Source: Pseudophaeobacter sp. EL27
GTDB taxonomy: Bacteria; Pseudomonadota; Alphaproteobacteria; Rhodobacterales; Rhodobacteraceae
Length of the DNA: 64,000 nt
Reading direction: 5' to 3'
NCBI RefSeq assembly: GCF_900313025.1
Contig: NZ_OMPQ01000008.1
Location: forward strand, 62,001-126,000
Shown: piece by piece, positions 53,382 through 63,297 of the stretch
Numbering within the stretch: position 1 is the stretch's first letter
How the letters are laid out: each line of letters begins with the position of its first letter
Program-made: the position numbers and the translations under genes
Notes under the pieces: model-generated
The model's input: only the letters and a program-made list of their open reading frames with translations
Databases searched by the model: none
What the model was told of the DNA's origin: nothing

Positions 53382-54035
53382 TTACAGGATCTTGATGTCG
53401 GCGGCTTTGATGTCGTCGAGGAAGGTGGCCAGACCCTTGTCGGTCAGCGGGTGGTTGGCCAGCGACTTGATCACGGCGGGGGGGGCGGTGATCACATCGG
53501 CACCGATCAGGGCGCTGTCGAGGATATGGTTTGCCGAGCGGATCGAGGCGGCCAGGATTTCGGTGTCAAACCCATAGTTGTCATAGATCTGACGGATGTC
53601 GTTGATCAGCTCCATGCCGTCGAGGTTGATATCGTCCAGACGGCCAATGAAGGGCGAGATGAAAGTTGCACCGGCCTTTGCGGCGATCAGCGCCTGATTG
53701 GCGGAGAAGCAGAGTGTGACATTGACCATATGGCCTTCGGCGGACAGGGTTTTGCAGGCCTTCAGCCCATCCCAGGTCAGCGGCACTTTGACGGCGATGT
53801 TTTCGGCGATTTCGACCAGCTTGCGGCCCTCGGCAATCATCGTCTCGGCGTCGGTGGCGGTGACTTCGGCGGAAACCGGGCCAGTGACCATGGCGCAGAT
53901 CTCTTTGGTGACCTCAATAATGTCGCGACCGGATTTCTTGATCAGCGAGGGGTTGGTGGTCACACCATCGACCATGCCAAGGTCGTTGAGCTCGGCGATG
54001 GCGTCGATTTCGGCGGTATCTACAAAGAATTTCAT
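53382..54035 (-). CDS. Transaldolase / fructose-6-phosphate aldolase family
   Basis: 217 residues. [42 protein letters not shown] with the Schiff-base Lys, [31 protein letters not shown] and [11 protein letters not shown]. Length fits the short FSA/TAL family. Transaldolase or fructose-6-phosphate aldolase activity cannot be told apart by eye. Its own terminator lies at 53315. Confidence 0.92.
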   Translation of the reverse strand: MKFFVDTAEIDAIAELNDLGMVDGVTTNPSLIKKSGRDIIEVTKEICAMVTGPVSAEVTATDAETMIAEGRKLVEIAENIAVKVPLTWDGLKACKTLSAEGHMVNVTLCFSANQALIAAKAGATFISPFIGRLDDINLDGMELINDIRQIYDNYGFDTEILAASIRSANHILDSALIGADVITAPPAVIKSLANHPLTDKGLATFLDDIKAADIKIL

Positions 54036-54132
54036 CGGCGGGGATCCTTTTGGGAAAGTTTGGCCTTGATTGCGCTAGCCTTTAGCGCATGGCGCGGGCA
54101 TTAAAAAGCCCCGAGGTTTGGAGGCGGCACAG

Positions 54133-56328
54133 GTGAGCGGGCAGGAATTTTTCCATCAAGGCGACAGGGTGGCGGTTTTGACCGCGCAACCTCTTGATCG
54201 GCTTTTGGATTATCGCGCTCCCGAGGGTGGCTGTTTTCGCGGCGCCTATGTCGAGGTGCCGCTGGGGCCGCGCAAAGTTCTGGGGGTGATCTGGGGGCCG
54301 GGCGGCGGTGATTTTGATTCGGCCAAGCTGCGCTCTGTGATGCGGGTGCTGGATGTGGCACCGATGCGCGACGAGATGCGCCAGTTCCTGAGCAAGGCCG
54401 CTGATTACACCCTGACGCCGATGTCCCTGATGCTGCGGCTGGCGACACGGGCGCCGGGGCTGTCGGATCCGCCGTCGATGCGCAAAGTGCTGCAGCTGGG
54501 CGATAAAGAACCCGACCGGATGACCCCGGCGCGGGCCAAGGTGCTGGCGGTGATGGAAGAGTTCGGCGGCATGAGCTTCACCCCCAAGGAGCTGGCCGAT
54601 ATGGCCGGGGTGACACCCTCGGTGATCAAGGGGCTGGTGGCGCAGGGGGGCTTGCGCGAAGAAGAGACGCCGCGCGATCTGCCCTATCCGATGTTGGACC
54701 CTGAGCGTCCGGGCAAGGAATTGACCGAGGATCAGGCCACCGCAGCAGCGGCGCTGGCGGCGGGAGTTGAGAGTGGTCGCTATGGCACCACTCTGCTGAA
54801 AGGGGTCACCGGTTCCGGCAAGACAGAGGTCTATCTGGAAGCTGTCGCGGCTTGTCTGCGCAAGGGACGACAGGCGCTGGTCTTGCTACCGGAAATCGCC
54901 CTGACAGCCGAGTTTCTGAAGCGGGTGGAGCAGCGCTTTGGGGCGACGCCTGCGGAGTGGCACTCTGGTGCGACCATGACCGAACGGCGCCGGGTTTGGC
55001 GGATGCTGGGGCAGGGCAATGCGCAATTGGTGATTGGGGCGCGTTCGGCACTGATGCTGCCGTTTCGCGATCTTGGTCTGATCATTGTCGATGAAGAACA
55101 TGACAGCGCCTATAAACAGGAAGAGGGCGTGTTGTACAATGCCCGCGACATGGCGGTGCTGCGCGCGGTGATGTGTTCGGCGCAGGTGGTGCTGGCCTCG
55201 GCGACGCCCTCGCTGGAAACCTGGAGCAATGCTGAGGCGGGCAAGTATAAGCGCGTTGATCTGACTTCACGCTTTGGCACCGCGGTGCTGCCAGAGATGC
55301 GAGCGGTGGATATGCGCAGCGAAGATCTGGCGCCCTCAACCTGGATTTCCCCAACCCTGAAACAGGCGATGCACCTGCGCATGGAGCGCGGGGAACAGTC
55401 GCTTTTGTTTCTCAACCGGCGTGGCTTTGCGCCGGTGACCATCTGTCGGGCCTGCGGTGCCCAGGTGGCCTGCGATAACTGTGATGCCCGCATGGTGGAG
55501 CACCGGTTCATGAAGCGGTTGATGTGCCACCAGTGCGGTGAAACTAAACCGGTGCCCGAGGTCTGCCCCTCCTGTCAGGTGGAGGGCAAGATGGCCCCGG
55601 TTGGGCCGGGCATTGAGCGTTTGGGAGAGGAAGCGGCGGCGCTGTTTCCCGAGGCGCGCATTGCGGTGCTGAGTTCGGATCTGTTTGGATCGGCCCGGGC
55701 ACTGAAGGCACGTATCGAGGAGATCGCCGCTGGCGAGGCTGATATCATTCTTGGCACCCAGCTGGTGGCCAAGGGGCATAATTTTCCGCTGTTGACGCTT
55801 GTGGGGGTGATTGATGCCGATCTGGGCCTGCAGGGATCAGACCTGCGGGCAGGCGAGCGGACATTTCAGTTGATGCGCCAGGTGGCGGGTCGGGCCGGTC
55901 GCGCCGAGCGCCCGGGTGAAGCACTCTTGCAGACCTTTCAACCGGAACATCCGGTTATTCGGGCGATCCTGACCGGCGATGAAGAGGAATTTTGGCGGGC
56001 CGAGGCGGCGCAGCGTCGTGAGGCCGGGGTGCCGCCCTTTGGACGCATGGCCGGGATCATCCTGTCGGGATCGGATCTGGCGCAGGTCTTTGATCTGGGC
56101 AATGCGCTGGCGCGCAATGACGGGCCGCTGCGGCAGGTGGGAGCGCAGCTTTTTGGGCCTGCTCCGGCGCCAATTGCCCGGGTGCGCGGCCGCCATCGGG
56201 TGCGCCTGCTGGTGAAGGCAGAAAAGGGAGTCGCCCTGCAGGAGGCGCTGAGTCGCTGGGTACAGCCCTTTCGCATGAAGGGTGATCTGCGTCTCAGCAT
56301 TGATATTGATCCGCAGAACTTCTTTTGA
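54133..56328 (+). CDS. priA: Primosomal replication protein N' (PriA helicase)
   Basis: 731 residues from GTG 54133 with GGAGG eight bases upstream; an earlier TTG at 54118 is less likely. Walker A GVTGSGKTEVYLEA, DEEHD box, and a zinc domain CRACGAQVACDNCDARM...CHQCGETKPVPEVCPSCQ. Restarts stalled replication forks. Convergent with the YeeE/YedE gene. Confidence 0.96.
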   Translation: MSGQEFFHQGDRVAVLTAQPLDRLLDYRAPEGGCFRGAYVEVPLGPRKVLGVIWGPGGGDFDSAKLRSVMRVLDVAPMRDEMRQFLSKAADYTLTPMSLMLRLATRAPGLSDPPSMRKVLQLGDKEPDRMTPARAKVLAVMEEFGGMSFTPKELADMAGVTPSVIKGLVAQGGLREEETPRDLPYPMLDPERPGKELTEDQATAAAALAAGVESGRYGTTLLKGVTGSGKTEVYLEAVAACLRKGRQALVLLPEIALTAEFLKRVEQRFGATPAEWHSGATMTERRRVWRMLGQGNAQLVIGARSALMLPFRDLGLIIVDEEHDSAYKQEEGVLYNARDMAVLRAVMCSAQVVLASATPSLETWSNAEAGKYKRVDLTSRFGTAVLPEMRAVDMRSEDLAPSTWISPTLKQAMHLRMERGEQSLLFLNRRGFAPVTICRACGAQVACDNCDARMVEHRFMKRLMCHQCGETKPVPEVCPSCQVEGKMAPVGPGIERLGEEAAALFPEARIAVLSSDLFGSARALKARIEEIAAGEADIILGTQLVAKGHNFPLLTLVGVIDADLGLQGSDLRAGERTFQLMRQVAGRAGRAERPGEALLQTFQPEHPVIRAILTGDEEEFWRAEAAQRREAGVPPFGRMAGIILSGSDLAQVFDLGNALARNDGPLRQVGAQLFGPAPAPIARVRGRHRVRLLVKAEKGVALQEALSRWVQPFRMKGDLRLSIDIDPQNFF

Positions 56329-56399
56329 GCATTGGGTTTTTGGAGGCAGTCCGAGTGGTTCGCTTGAAACGCGGACCGGACGCGCCCTGCAGTCGTGGT

Positions 56400-56450
56400 G
56401 CAATTGAATATTTGTGGAAAGATGATGACAGGGGCGCCCTGCTTGTCGTT
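56400..56450. repeat. Short dispersed intergenic repeat, copy 2
   Basis: 28-nt module at 56400-56427 matching 33156-33183 in 27 of 28 positions, followed by AGGGGCGCCCT. Again between convergent genes. Confidence 0.65.
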
Positions 56451-56486
56451 TAGGCGCGCCTTGTCAGGTCGGTATTGGCTTTGAGC

Positions 56487-57560
56487 TTAGGCTGCGGAAG
56501 TCTGGTGTTTCTGGTCTACCAGGAGATCGGTGGCCAGGGCGCCGACCCACATGAAGAACAGCGCCAACCAGGCGGTGCCGGTGAAAATTGACCCGCCGGT
56601 TACTCCGGCGCCGATGGCGCAGCCGCCGGCCAGCATACCACCAAAGCCCATCAGCACCGCGCCAATCATCGCCTTGCGCATGGTCGGGGCATCGTCAAAG
56701 GCCTGGAGTTTCATCTCCCCTGCGGTCCAAGCGGCCAGCATGGCGCCGATAAAGACGCCGGGGACCAGGCCGATGTCGAATTCCAGAATGGCGTTGCGAT
56801 CAAGGAAGAACATCAATGTGTGGGCAGAGGGGCCGGTGAAGGTGGCACTTTCGATCTGCACCGGGTCAAAGGCCACTTGGCTGAGCCCATAGGTGAGCAC
56901 CCAGCCGAGCGCCACGGCAAAGCCCACACCGGAGGCAAAAATCAGCCGCGATGCACCAATCTGGTTGCGCCGGGCCAGTACCAGCGCCAGCAGAGCGATC
57001 AGTAGCCCCAGCGCCAATCCGCCCCAATTGGGCAGCCCGGCCTCGACCAGCAGGTCCATATTGCGTCCACCGGAGGTGACCCAGAGACCGGCGATCTTGT
57101 CGCGCAGGGGGGACAACATGCCCGAGAGGCTCATCTGTGCCACCACGGCAAAGATCATGCCGGAAACCACGGAGCGCAGATTGCCGGTGGCGGCCAGCAC
57201 CAGCAGGCGGCCGGAACAGCCACGTGCCAAGACCATGCCGGCGCCAAAAATCAAGCCGCCGATGATGGCACCTGACCAGCTGCCGGGCACGGCCATCATC
57301 CGGGCGTCAGCACTGCGCATCAGCCCTAAAAGCTCGGCCCCTTGTACCCAGACCACAGCGGTAGAGAAGGTGAGCAACCAGACCGCCATCCGGTCGCCCA
57401 TGCCGCCGCGCGCGAACTCTACCGTGGCGGCGCGCAGGCAAAACCGTGAACGCTGTGCCGCAATACCAAAGGTAACACCGGTCAACAGACCAAAGAGCGC
57501 CGCCAGAGGCGCCTCGCCCAGGCGTTCGGCCAGGGTTTCGATAAGAGTGAGTAGATCCAT
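56487..57560 (-). CDS. YeeE/YedE-family sulfur transporter
   Basis: 357 residues from ATG 57560. Two repeat halves with the conserved Cys sites MVLARGCSGRLLVLAATGNLRSVV and LAGGCAIGAGVTGGS, and several GSW/GxxxG membrane segments. Members such as TsuA import thiosulfate or sulfur species. The 57561-57640 upstream stretch is AT-rich with TATATACACACATTCGTA, possibly a sulfur-responsive operator, but this is unproven. Confidence 0.88.
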   Translation of the reverse strand: MDLLTLIETLAERLGEAPLAALFGLLTGVTFGIAAQRSRFCLRAATVEFARGGMGDRMAVWLLTFSTAVVWVQGAELLGLMRSADARMMAVPGSWSGAIIGGLIFGAGMVLARGCSGRLLVLAATGNLRSVVSGMIFAVVAQMSLSGMLSPLRDKIAGLWVTSGGRNMDLLVEAGLPNWGGLALGLLIALLALVLARRNQIGASRLIFASGVGFAVALGWVLTYGLSQVAFDPVQIESATFTGPSAHTLMFFLDRNAILEFDIGLVPGVFIGAMLAAWTAGEMKLQAFDDAPTMRKAMIGAVLMGFGGMLAGGCAIGAGVTGGSIFTGTAWLALFFMWVGALATDLLVDQKHQTSAA

Positions 57561-57777
57561 TGCCCCGAGCCTCCGCGAGATAGAGTTTTGGTGATTATAT
57601 ACACACATTCGTATTTTTGATTTGATTTAGGTCATCGAGCAGAGCCAAAGACATAGGCTCTTTAAAATTGTGCGACGCCGCAGGGGGGGCAGGTTGAGCC
57701 CCGGCGCTTCGACAAGTTGCCAAATATCAACCAGAAGGGGCTTTCTTGTACATTTGATCTCGAATAGGCAGAATTTA

Positions 57778-58314
57778 ATGGCAGGATTTTTTTTGAAACC
57801 AGCGCTTGTGATTGCTGCTGGGCTTTTGGTTGGTTGTGTTGCTCCGGTGCCGGAGCGCGGAGAGCAGGTCTCCCTGCGGGTCATGCTGGCGGAAAATCGG
57901 GATAAGCCCTTTGCCTGCAACATCTACAAACCAGATACGGAAAGTTGCGGAGGCCTGAGCCAGTATCACCTGAGAGGGAATAAGGGGATCGAAACAGGGC
58001 GGCTAGCCTTGAGAGGAATGTCTGAATCCTATGTCGAGGCTATCATTCCGTTTGAAGAACGGGCTGAAGGTATCTGTACGGATGGCGCTAAGGCGCGGTT
58101 CTCGATTAAGGGCAATCCGCCTGCCAGCGCAAGATGGGGGCTGAAGATCGTGCGTGATGCTATGCGCAAACAGGGGGTTCTTTGTAACACCTATTACCGG
58201 GCTGTGGGTGGCGGCTATACTGTCGTAACCAAAAACAGCCAGGGTAAAATCCCGTATGGTGGAGAGGTCCACCTGAGGTTCTTTAGCACTCCTAAGGCGC
58301 TGCGGCCGCTGTAA
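57778..58314 (+). CDS. Hypothetical lipoprotein
   Basis: 178 residues from ATG 57778. Lipoprotein signal LVIAAGLLVGC with lipobox Cys at about residue 20, then VAPVPERGEQVSLRVM, and several Cys (FACNIYK, ESCGG, EGICTDG, VLCNTYY) that could pair in the periplasm. Predicted outer-membrane or periplasmic lipoprotein. No family recognised. An earlier frame opening at 57670 lacks signal features. Confidence 0.7.
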   Translation: MAGFFLKPALVIAAGLLVGCVAPVPERGEQVSLRVMLAENRDKPFACNIYKPDTESCGGLSQYHLRGNKGIETGRLALRGMSESYVEAIIPFEERAEGICTDGAKARFSIKGNPPASARWGLKIVRDAMRKQGVLCNTYYRAVGGGYTVVTKNSQGKIPYGGEVHLRFFSTPKALRPL

Positions 58315-58326
58315 AGCTAACAAGTG

Positions 58327-58356
58327 AGGCCCGCTTCTGTGCAAAGATGCGGGCCT
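58327..58356 (+). terminator. Hairpin after the lipoprotein gene
   Basis: AGGCCCGC and GCGGGCCT form a perfect 8-bp stem around a 14-nt loop just after the stop. T-run is weak. Confidence 0.5.
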
Positions 58357-58414
58357 GTATGTGCGGAGTGGCTTTGGCCTCGCGTCAGAGCAAAAAGAGG
58401 CGTAGAGGGGGGAT

Positions 58415-59650
58415 ATGTTCAAACCTCTTCCCCTGGATGCGGCCCGTGATCTGCCGCTATGGCGTCGCCCGATAACCTTGCTGTTTGTGATGGCGATCTG
58501 CATGCCGATTGCCTTTAATGCCTGGTCCGCCTTGCTGAACAACTTTGTCATCGAGGTGGCGCAGTTTGATGGTGCCGATATTGGCCTGTTGCATACGGTG
58601 CGCGAGATTCCGGGCTTTCTGGCGGTGGGGGTGATTGCCATCATCCTGTTTGTGCGCGAGCAGGTGCTGGGGCTGATCTCTTTGATGATGCTGGGCGTGG
58701 CCACCATGCTGACCGCCTGGTTCCCCTCGCTTGGGGGGGTCTTGATGATCACCCTGCTGAGCTCAATCGGGTTTCATTACTATGAGACGGTGAACCAGTC
58801 GCTGCAGCTGCAATGGCTGCCCAAGGACCGGGCGCCACAGATGCTGGGCTGGCTGATTGCCACCGGATCTGCGGCGACTTTTGTGGTTTATGGCTTGATC
58901 GTTCTGCTCTGGGAGAGTTTTGACCTCACCTTTAATGTGGTCTTTATGGTGGCGGGCGGCGTTACCACGCTGATTGCGGCCCTGTGCCTGTTGGTCTATC
59001 CGCAGTTTGACTCGCCAACGCCGCAGAACAAAAAACTGATCCTGCGCCGCCGTTATTGGCTCTATTACCTGTTGCAGTTCATGGCGGGCGCCCGGCGGCA
59101 GATCTTTGTGGTCTTTGCCGGTTTCATGATGGTCGAACGCTTTGGCTTTGACGTGCATGAGGTCACCGGGTTGTTCCTGATCAATCTGGTGATCAATATC
59201 CTGGTGGCACCGCTGCTGGGGCGGTTTGTGGCCTATTTTGGCGAGCGTCGGACCCTGATCATCGAATATGCCGGGCTTGCTCTGGTCTTTGCGCTCTATG
59301 GCGGTATCTACTGGTTCGGCTGGGGCGTCTTGCTGGCCTCGGTGCTCTATGTGGTGGATCATGTGCTTTTTGCCCTGGCGCTGGCGCTGAAGACCTATTT
59401 CCAAAAGATCGCCGATCCGGCCGATATCGCGCCCACGGCGGCTGTGGCCTTTACCATCAACCATATTGCCGCAGTCTTTCTGCCCGTGCTGCTGGGGCTG
59501 TTGTGGGTAATTTCCCCCTCTCTTGTCTTTGCACTGGCGGCTGCCATGGCGCTGATCTCTTTGGGGCTGTCTTGCCTGATCCCGCGCCATCCCGAGCCGG
59601 GCAATGAAACCGTCTTTGCCAAATATCGCAGCGCTGCCACTGCCGAATAG
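58415..59650 (+). CDS. MFS transporter
   Basis: 411 residues with 12 hydrophobic segments. YRSAATAE tail and central loop PTPQNKKLILRRRYW mark a 6+6 MFS layout. Contains SSIGFHYYETVNQSLQLQWL. Close relatives include putative nucleoside or drug efflux carriers. Substrate unknown. Confidence 0.88.
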   Translation: MFKPLPLDAARDLPLWRRPITLLFVMAICMPIAFNAWSALLNNFVIEVAQFDGADIGLLHTVREIPGFLAVGVIAIILFVREQVLGLISLMMLGVATMLTAWFPSLGGVLMITLLSSIGFHYYETVNQSLQLQWLPKDRAPQMLGWLIATGSAATFVVYGLIVLLWESFDLTFNVVFMVAGGVTTLIAALCLLVYPQFDSPTPQNKKLILRRRYWLYYLLQFMAGARRQIFVVFAGFMMVERFGFDVHEVTGLFLINLVINILVAPLLGRFVAYFGERRTLIIEYAGLALVFALYGGIYWFGWGVLLASVLYVVDHVLFALALALKTYFQKIADPADIAPTAAVAFTINHIAAVFLPVLLGLLWVISPSLVFALAAAMALISLGLSCLIPRHPEPGNETVFAKYRSAATAE

Positions 59651-59756
59651 GGGGCGCACCTTGGAAAATCTGGGTCAGAGCGGCCAAAACCGGCTCTGCT
59701 CTTGACCTCTGCGTCCCATGGGCCTAGGCGCGGGGCACCGCAGCTGGAGATCCGAC

Positions 59757-60629
59757 ATGCCAACCTTTACCGCCCTGACCACCCTGCCTGGCAAACCCCA
59801 AGCCGAAGCCCTGGGCGAGGCGATGGAAGCCCTGATGCCGGAACCCACCGGGGTTGGCGTGTTTGAAATGGAAGATGGCTCGGGCCTGTGGGAAGTGGGC
59901 GGCTATTTCACCGAAGAACCGGATCAGGCTGGCCTGGCCTTGCTGGCGACGCTGCATGGCGCCAAGGAATTTGCCGTCTCCGAACTGCCGGAAACCGATT
60001 GGGTCGCGCATGTGCGCCGCGAACTGGCCCCAGTCGAGGCGGGGCGGTTCTATGTCTATGGCAGTCATGACGCCGACACCGTGCCCGAAGGGCGTATCCC
60101 GCTGCTGATTGAGGCGGCGATGGCCTTTGGCACCGGACACCACGGCACCACGCTGGGCTGTCTCAAGGCGCTGGATCATCTGATCTCGGAAGGATTTGTG
60201 GGCTCCAAAGTCGCTGACATTGGCTGCGGCACCGCCGTGCTGGCCATGGCGGCTGCGCGGGTCTGGGAGGGCGATTTTGTTGCCAGCGATATCGACGAGG
60301 TTGCAGTCGAGGTGGCCGAGGCCAATCTCAAGGCCAATGGTATGGCCGGCGCTGTGACCTGCCTGGAGGCTGCTGGCTTTGATCACCCCGGCCTGAAAGA
60401 GGTCGCGCCTTATGATCTGATCTTTGCCAATATCCTCAAAGGCCCACTGGTGGCGCTGTCGCCGGATCTTTGTGCGAACCTGCGCCCCGGTGGCTATGCG
60501 ATTTTGTCTGGCATTCTCAACGAGCAGGCCGATAGCGTCATTTCGGTTTATGCAGAGAATGGAACCAATCTTGTGAAACGCGATGTGATTGGTGAATGGA
60601 CCACCCTTCTATTGCAGCGGAAAAGCTGA
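59757..60629 (+). CDS. prmA: Ribosomal protein L11 methyltransferase
   Basis: 290 residues from ATG 59757. AFGTGHHGTTLGCL and VADIGCGTAVLAMAAARVW give the SAM pocket of PrmA; LIFANILKGPLVALSPDL is also typical. Methylates L11. The frame's earlier ATG (13 codons up) does not fit the family start. Confidence 0.94.
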   Translation: MPTFTALTTLPGKPQAEALGEAMEALMPEPTGVGVFEMEDGSGLWEVGGYFTEEPDQAGLALLATLHGAKEFAVSELPETDWVAHVRRELAPVEAGRFYVYGSHDADTVPEGRIPLLIEAAMAFGTGHHGTTLGCLKALDHLISEGFVGSKVADIGCGTAVLAMAAARVWEGDFVASDIDEVAVEVAEANLKANGMAGAVTCLEAAGFDHPGLKEVAPYDLIFANILKGPLVALSPDLCANLRPGGYAILSGILNEQADSVISVYAENGTNLVKRDVIGEWTTLLLQRKS

Positions 60630-60733
60630 TTTTACGCAGGTTTATGACGATTTTTAGGCAATTGCCTTGGAATCGCATCGTTAAGATTCTATAAAGTTGT
60701 ATCCGCTGGTGGGGGCCAGTTCGGAGCAATTTT

Positions 60734-61078
60734 ATGAGTGTTCAACATCAAGAATTTCGTGGCCGTGTGGCCCGTTTGCAGAGCAAGCATGCCGGATTTT
60801 CACAGGGCTATGCTGCGCGCGTACAATCGGACGGGCTGATTTTAATTGAGCCCCGCAAAATCCGTTCGCGCATTTCTGGTAAGATCTTTGTCCTGATCAT
60901 TGGGGCATTTCTCTTGTTCAAGGCCTTCCTGATGGCGGCCTTGGGCTTTGACAGCTATGACCACCGGGTGGCAAAGCTGGCTGCGGGGAGTGCAGTTGAA
61001 CAGCTGGGCGCGGTGGTCATGCAGGCTGATCCGGCCTCTGTTTGGGCCGCGCAACAAATCGGACCTATTCTGCGCTAG
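60734..61078 (+). CDS. Hypothetical single-span membrane protein
   Basis: 114 residues. A basic N-terminus (RSRISGK), one membrane segment (IFVLIIGAFLLFKAFLMAALGF), and a soluble tail (AAGSAVEQLGAVVMQADPASVWAAQQIGP). No family recognised. Has its own terminator downstream. Confidence 0.7.
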   Translation: MSVQHQEFRGRVARLQSKHAGFSQGYAARVQSDGLILIEPRKIRSRISGKIFVLIIGAFLLFKAFLMAALGFDSYDHRVAKLAAGSAVEQLGAVVMQADPASVWAAQQIGPILR

Positions 61079-61179
61079 AGCGATGAATACCTGCTGTGGG
61101 GCTGCGCGTGCGGTTCCTGCAAGCTGCCAGTCTGACAGGGCGGCGCAGATAGGCTGATTTGACAAGTTGAACCTCCGGT

Positions 61180-61210
61180 AAACCGTCGTGACTATGCACG
61201 ACGGTTTTTT
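61180..61210 (+). terminator. Terminator after the membrane-protein gene
   Basis: AAACCGTCGTG and CACGACGGTTTTTT form a stem with loop ACTATG, followed by a T-run. Strong intrinsic terminator. Confidence 0.85.
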
Positions 61211-61294
61211 GCTGCCCAGTCCCGATGGTCATGACTGCGATCGTAGGCTCACTTTCCCGGGGCGACTGCAAAGGGGCAGCCTCTTTCCAAAACA

Positions 61295-61332
61295 AAACCG
61301 CCGCGGCCAAACTGGCGCGCGGCGGTGTTTTG
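61295..61332 (-). terminator. Terminator of the DUF1127 gene
   Basis: On the minus strand a CACCGCCGCGCGCC...GGCCGCGGCGG stem is followed by TTTTGTTTT. Lies 50 bp beyond the DUF1127 stop. Confidence 0.75.
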
Positions 61333-61382
61333 GGTGATCCTCAAGGGGGAGGAAGAAGGATCACCAGGAGCTTTTCAGATCC

Positions 61383-61601
61383 TTAAAAGACTGGCTTGCC
61401 AGCGGAGATGTCTTCGATATCGCCACGGCTCAACCCGATGTCTGCCAATTCGCGGTCCGACAGCGCGTTCAGTGTCTTTTTGGAGTTGCGTGCATCATTC
61501 CACGCCACCACGGCGCTGGCCGCGGCGATGAACAAAAGGCCGATACGGCCAAACAGGCCGGTGGAGCCATAGGTGGTGCGGGTTGTGTCAAAAGCAGCCA
61601 T
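61383..61601 (-). CDS. DUF1127 family protein
   Basis: 72 residues from ATG 61601 (AAGGATGAGG upstream). NDARNSKKTLNALSDRELADIGLSRGDIEDIS is the conserved DUF1127 (YjiS-like) motif. Small proteins of this family are often stress-induced and some bind RNA; the role here is unknown. A membrane-like segment (LFGRIGLLFIAAASAVVAW) precedes it. Confidence 0.9.
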   Translation of the reverse strand: MAAFDTTRTTYGSTGLFGRIGLLFIAAASAVVAWNDARNSKKTLNALSDRELADIGLSRGDIEDISAGKPVF

Positions 61602-61703
61602 ATCCTCATCCTTCATATCTGAGTGAACATGTTTTGCAGCAACGGGATGTTGATGCGATTTTGCGCATTTAGGTCGGAATATTCGCCTGCGCAAGTGTCG
61701 AAA

Positions 61704-61770
61704 ATGCATGTGTCATATGCATTGAGTGCATAGCTTTAGCCCATAAAAATAAGGTCGAAATGCATCTCTT
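61704..61770. promoter_or_regulatory. TGCAT-repeat cluster upstream of DUF1127
   Basis: Four TGCAT elements within 70 bp, including TATGCA-TTGAG-TGCATA (61716-61732), lie between DUF1127 and the ruvC region. Could be a regulator site; no consensus known. Confidence 0.35.
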
Positions 61771-61970
61771 CACACCTCGTTTGGAAATGTCGCGAGAACC
61801 CTGGGAAAGGGTCGGTTTTGGAACAGGATTTGGGGATTTCGGCGAAGTCTTGCCAGTGGGCGATCGCCAACCCGCTGGGATATGCCCTGGGAAAGCAATT
61901 GGACATGTTCGCCTTTTGTGCTATTTGGTTGAAAAATAATACCAACACTCAGGCAGAGGCCGGGCACAAC

Positions 61971-62468
61971 ATGCGCATATTGGGAATTGATCCGGGGCTT
62001 CGCAACCTTGGGTGGGGGGTGATCGAATCACAGGGTAGTCGGCTCAGCCATGTGGCCAATGGGGTCTGTACCTCTGATGGCGATGATCTCGGCGAGCGGC
62101 TGTTGTCGCTACACAATCAGGTCAGCGAGGTGATCGAGGCCTATGCGCCGACCCAGGCCGCCATTGAACAGACCTTCGTCAACAAGGACGGTGTAGCGAC
62201 CTTGAAACTGGGGCAGGCGCGCGGTGTTGCGCTGCTCACCCTGGCCAAGGCGGGGTTGCCGACGGGAGAATATGCCCCCAACCGGGTCAAGAAGACAGTT
62301 GTCGGCGTTGGTCATGCCAGCAAGGAACAGATCATCCATATGGTAAAGCTGCAGCTGCCCGGTTGTGCACCTAAAAATGCGGATGCGGCGGATGCGCTGG
62401 CGATTGCCATTTGTCACGCCTATTACGGGGGCACCCAGCAAAGACAGCTCAGGGAGGTGCGGGCATGA
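61971..62468 (+). CDS. ruvC: Holliday-junction endonuclease RuvC
   Basis: 165 residues from ATG 61971. Catalytic acidic residues in [26 protein letters not shown] and [16 protein letters not shown]. Cleaves Holliday junctions moved by RuvAB. Stop overlaps ruvA by 4 bp. Confidence 0.96.
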   Translation: MRILGIDPGLRNLGWGVIESQGSRLSHVANGVCTSDGDDLGERLLSLHNQVSEVIEAYAPTQAAIEQTFVNKDGVATLKLGQARGVALLTLAKAGLPTGEYAPNRVKKTVVGVGHASKEQIIHMVKLQLPGCAPKNADAADALAIAICHAYYGGTQQRQLREVRA

Positions 62469-63154
62469 TTGGCAAGCTGACAGGACGTCTGGAGTACCGC
62501 ACGGCGGATCATGTGCTGATTGATGTGCGCGGCGTTGGCTATCTGGTCTATTGCTCTGAACGCACCATGATGACCCTGCCAGGGGTGGGCGAGCCGGTTG
62601 CGCTTTATACCGATATGGTGGTGCGCGAAGATCTGATGCAGCTCTTTGGCTTTACCTCTTTGGTGGAAAAGGAATGGCACCGCCTACTGACCTCGGTGCA
62701 GGGGGTCGGGGCCAAGGTATCCTTGGCAATTCTGGGCACGCTGGGGCCGGATGGGGTCAGCCGCGCCATTGCTCTGGGGGACTGGGGCAGCGTCAAGGCG
62801 GCTAAGGGCGTAGGGCCCAAGACCGCGCAGCGCATTGTGCTGGATCTCAAGGATAAGGCGCCCGGCGTCATGGCCATGGGGGGCAGCCTGCCAGAGGCCA
62901 TGGAGGGCGCTGATCTGGAGGCGGTGATTGAGCCTGCCGCACCAGCACCCGCCAAAAAAACAACCCGCAAGGCGGCCTCAAAACCCAGCGGTGCAGCGGC
63001 GGCCTCCGCCGGGGCGCTTTCGGCGCTTGGAAACCTGGGCTACAGCCCTTCGGATGCGGCCTCAGCCGTGGCAGAGGCGGCGGGAGAAAACCCTGATGCA
63101 GACGAGTCCGCCTTGATCCGTGCGGCTCTGCGTCTGCTGGCGCCAAAGGGATGA
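62465..63154 (+). CDS. ruvA: Holliday-junction branch migration protein RuvA
   Basis: 229 residues. OB-fold start [32 protein letters not shown], HhH motifs [18 protein letters not shown] and [17 protein letters not shown], and domain III ([22 protein letters not shown]). Longer than usual because of an Ala/Lys-rich insert ([18 protein letters not shown]) between domains II and III. Confidence 0.95.
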   Translation: MIGKLTGRLEYRTADHVLIDVRGVGYLVYCSERTMMTLPGVGEPVALYTDMVVREDLMQLFGFTSLVEKEWHRLLTSVQGVGAKVSLAILGTLGPDGVSRAIALGDWGSVKAAKGVGPKTAQRIVLDLKDKAPGVMAMGGSLPEAMEGADLEAVIEPAAPAPAKKTTRKAASKPSGAAAASAGALSALGNLGYSPSDAASAVAEAAGENPDADESALIRAALRLLAPKG

Positions 63155-63297
63155 GGCAGATGCCAAAACAAAATGACATTCTGCCCGGGCCCCTTGGACA
63201 AGGCGCGCCCGACCTCCCCTCCGGGAAGGTGCTTTGCCCCCATTTGAGGTCGGGCACTGCGGGAATAGATAGTCGAACACGAGGCCCCAATGATTGA
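63151..63297 (+). CDS. 48-codon ORF bridging ruvA and ruvB (uncertain)
   Basis: Starts with an ATG overlapping the ruvA stop (ATGA, 63151-63154) and stops at 63295-63297, overlapping the ruvB start at 63290. Predicted peptide [18 protein letters not shown]... has no family. The frame could simply be a coupling device or chance. It contains half of the perfect inverted repeat GCCCGACCTC/GAGGTCGGGC. Confidence 0.3.
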   Translation: MRQMPKQNDILPGPLGQGAPDLPSGKVLCPHLRSGTAGIDSRTRGPND

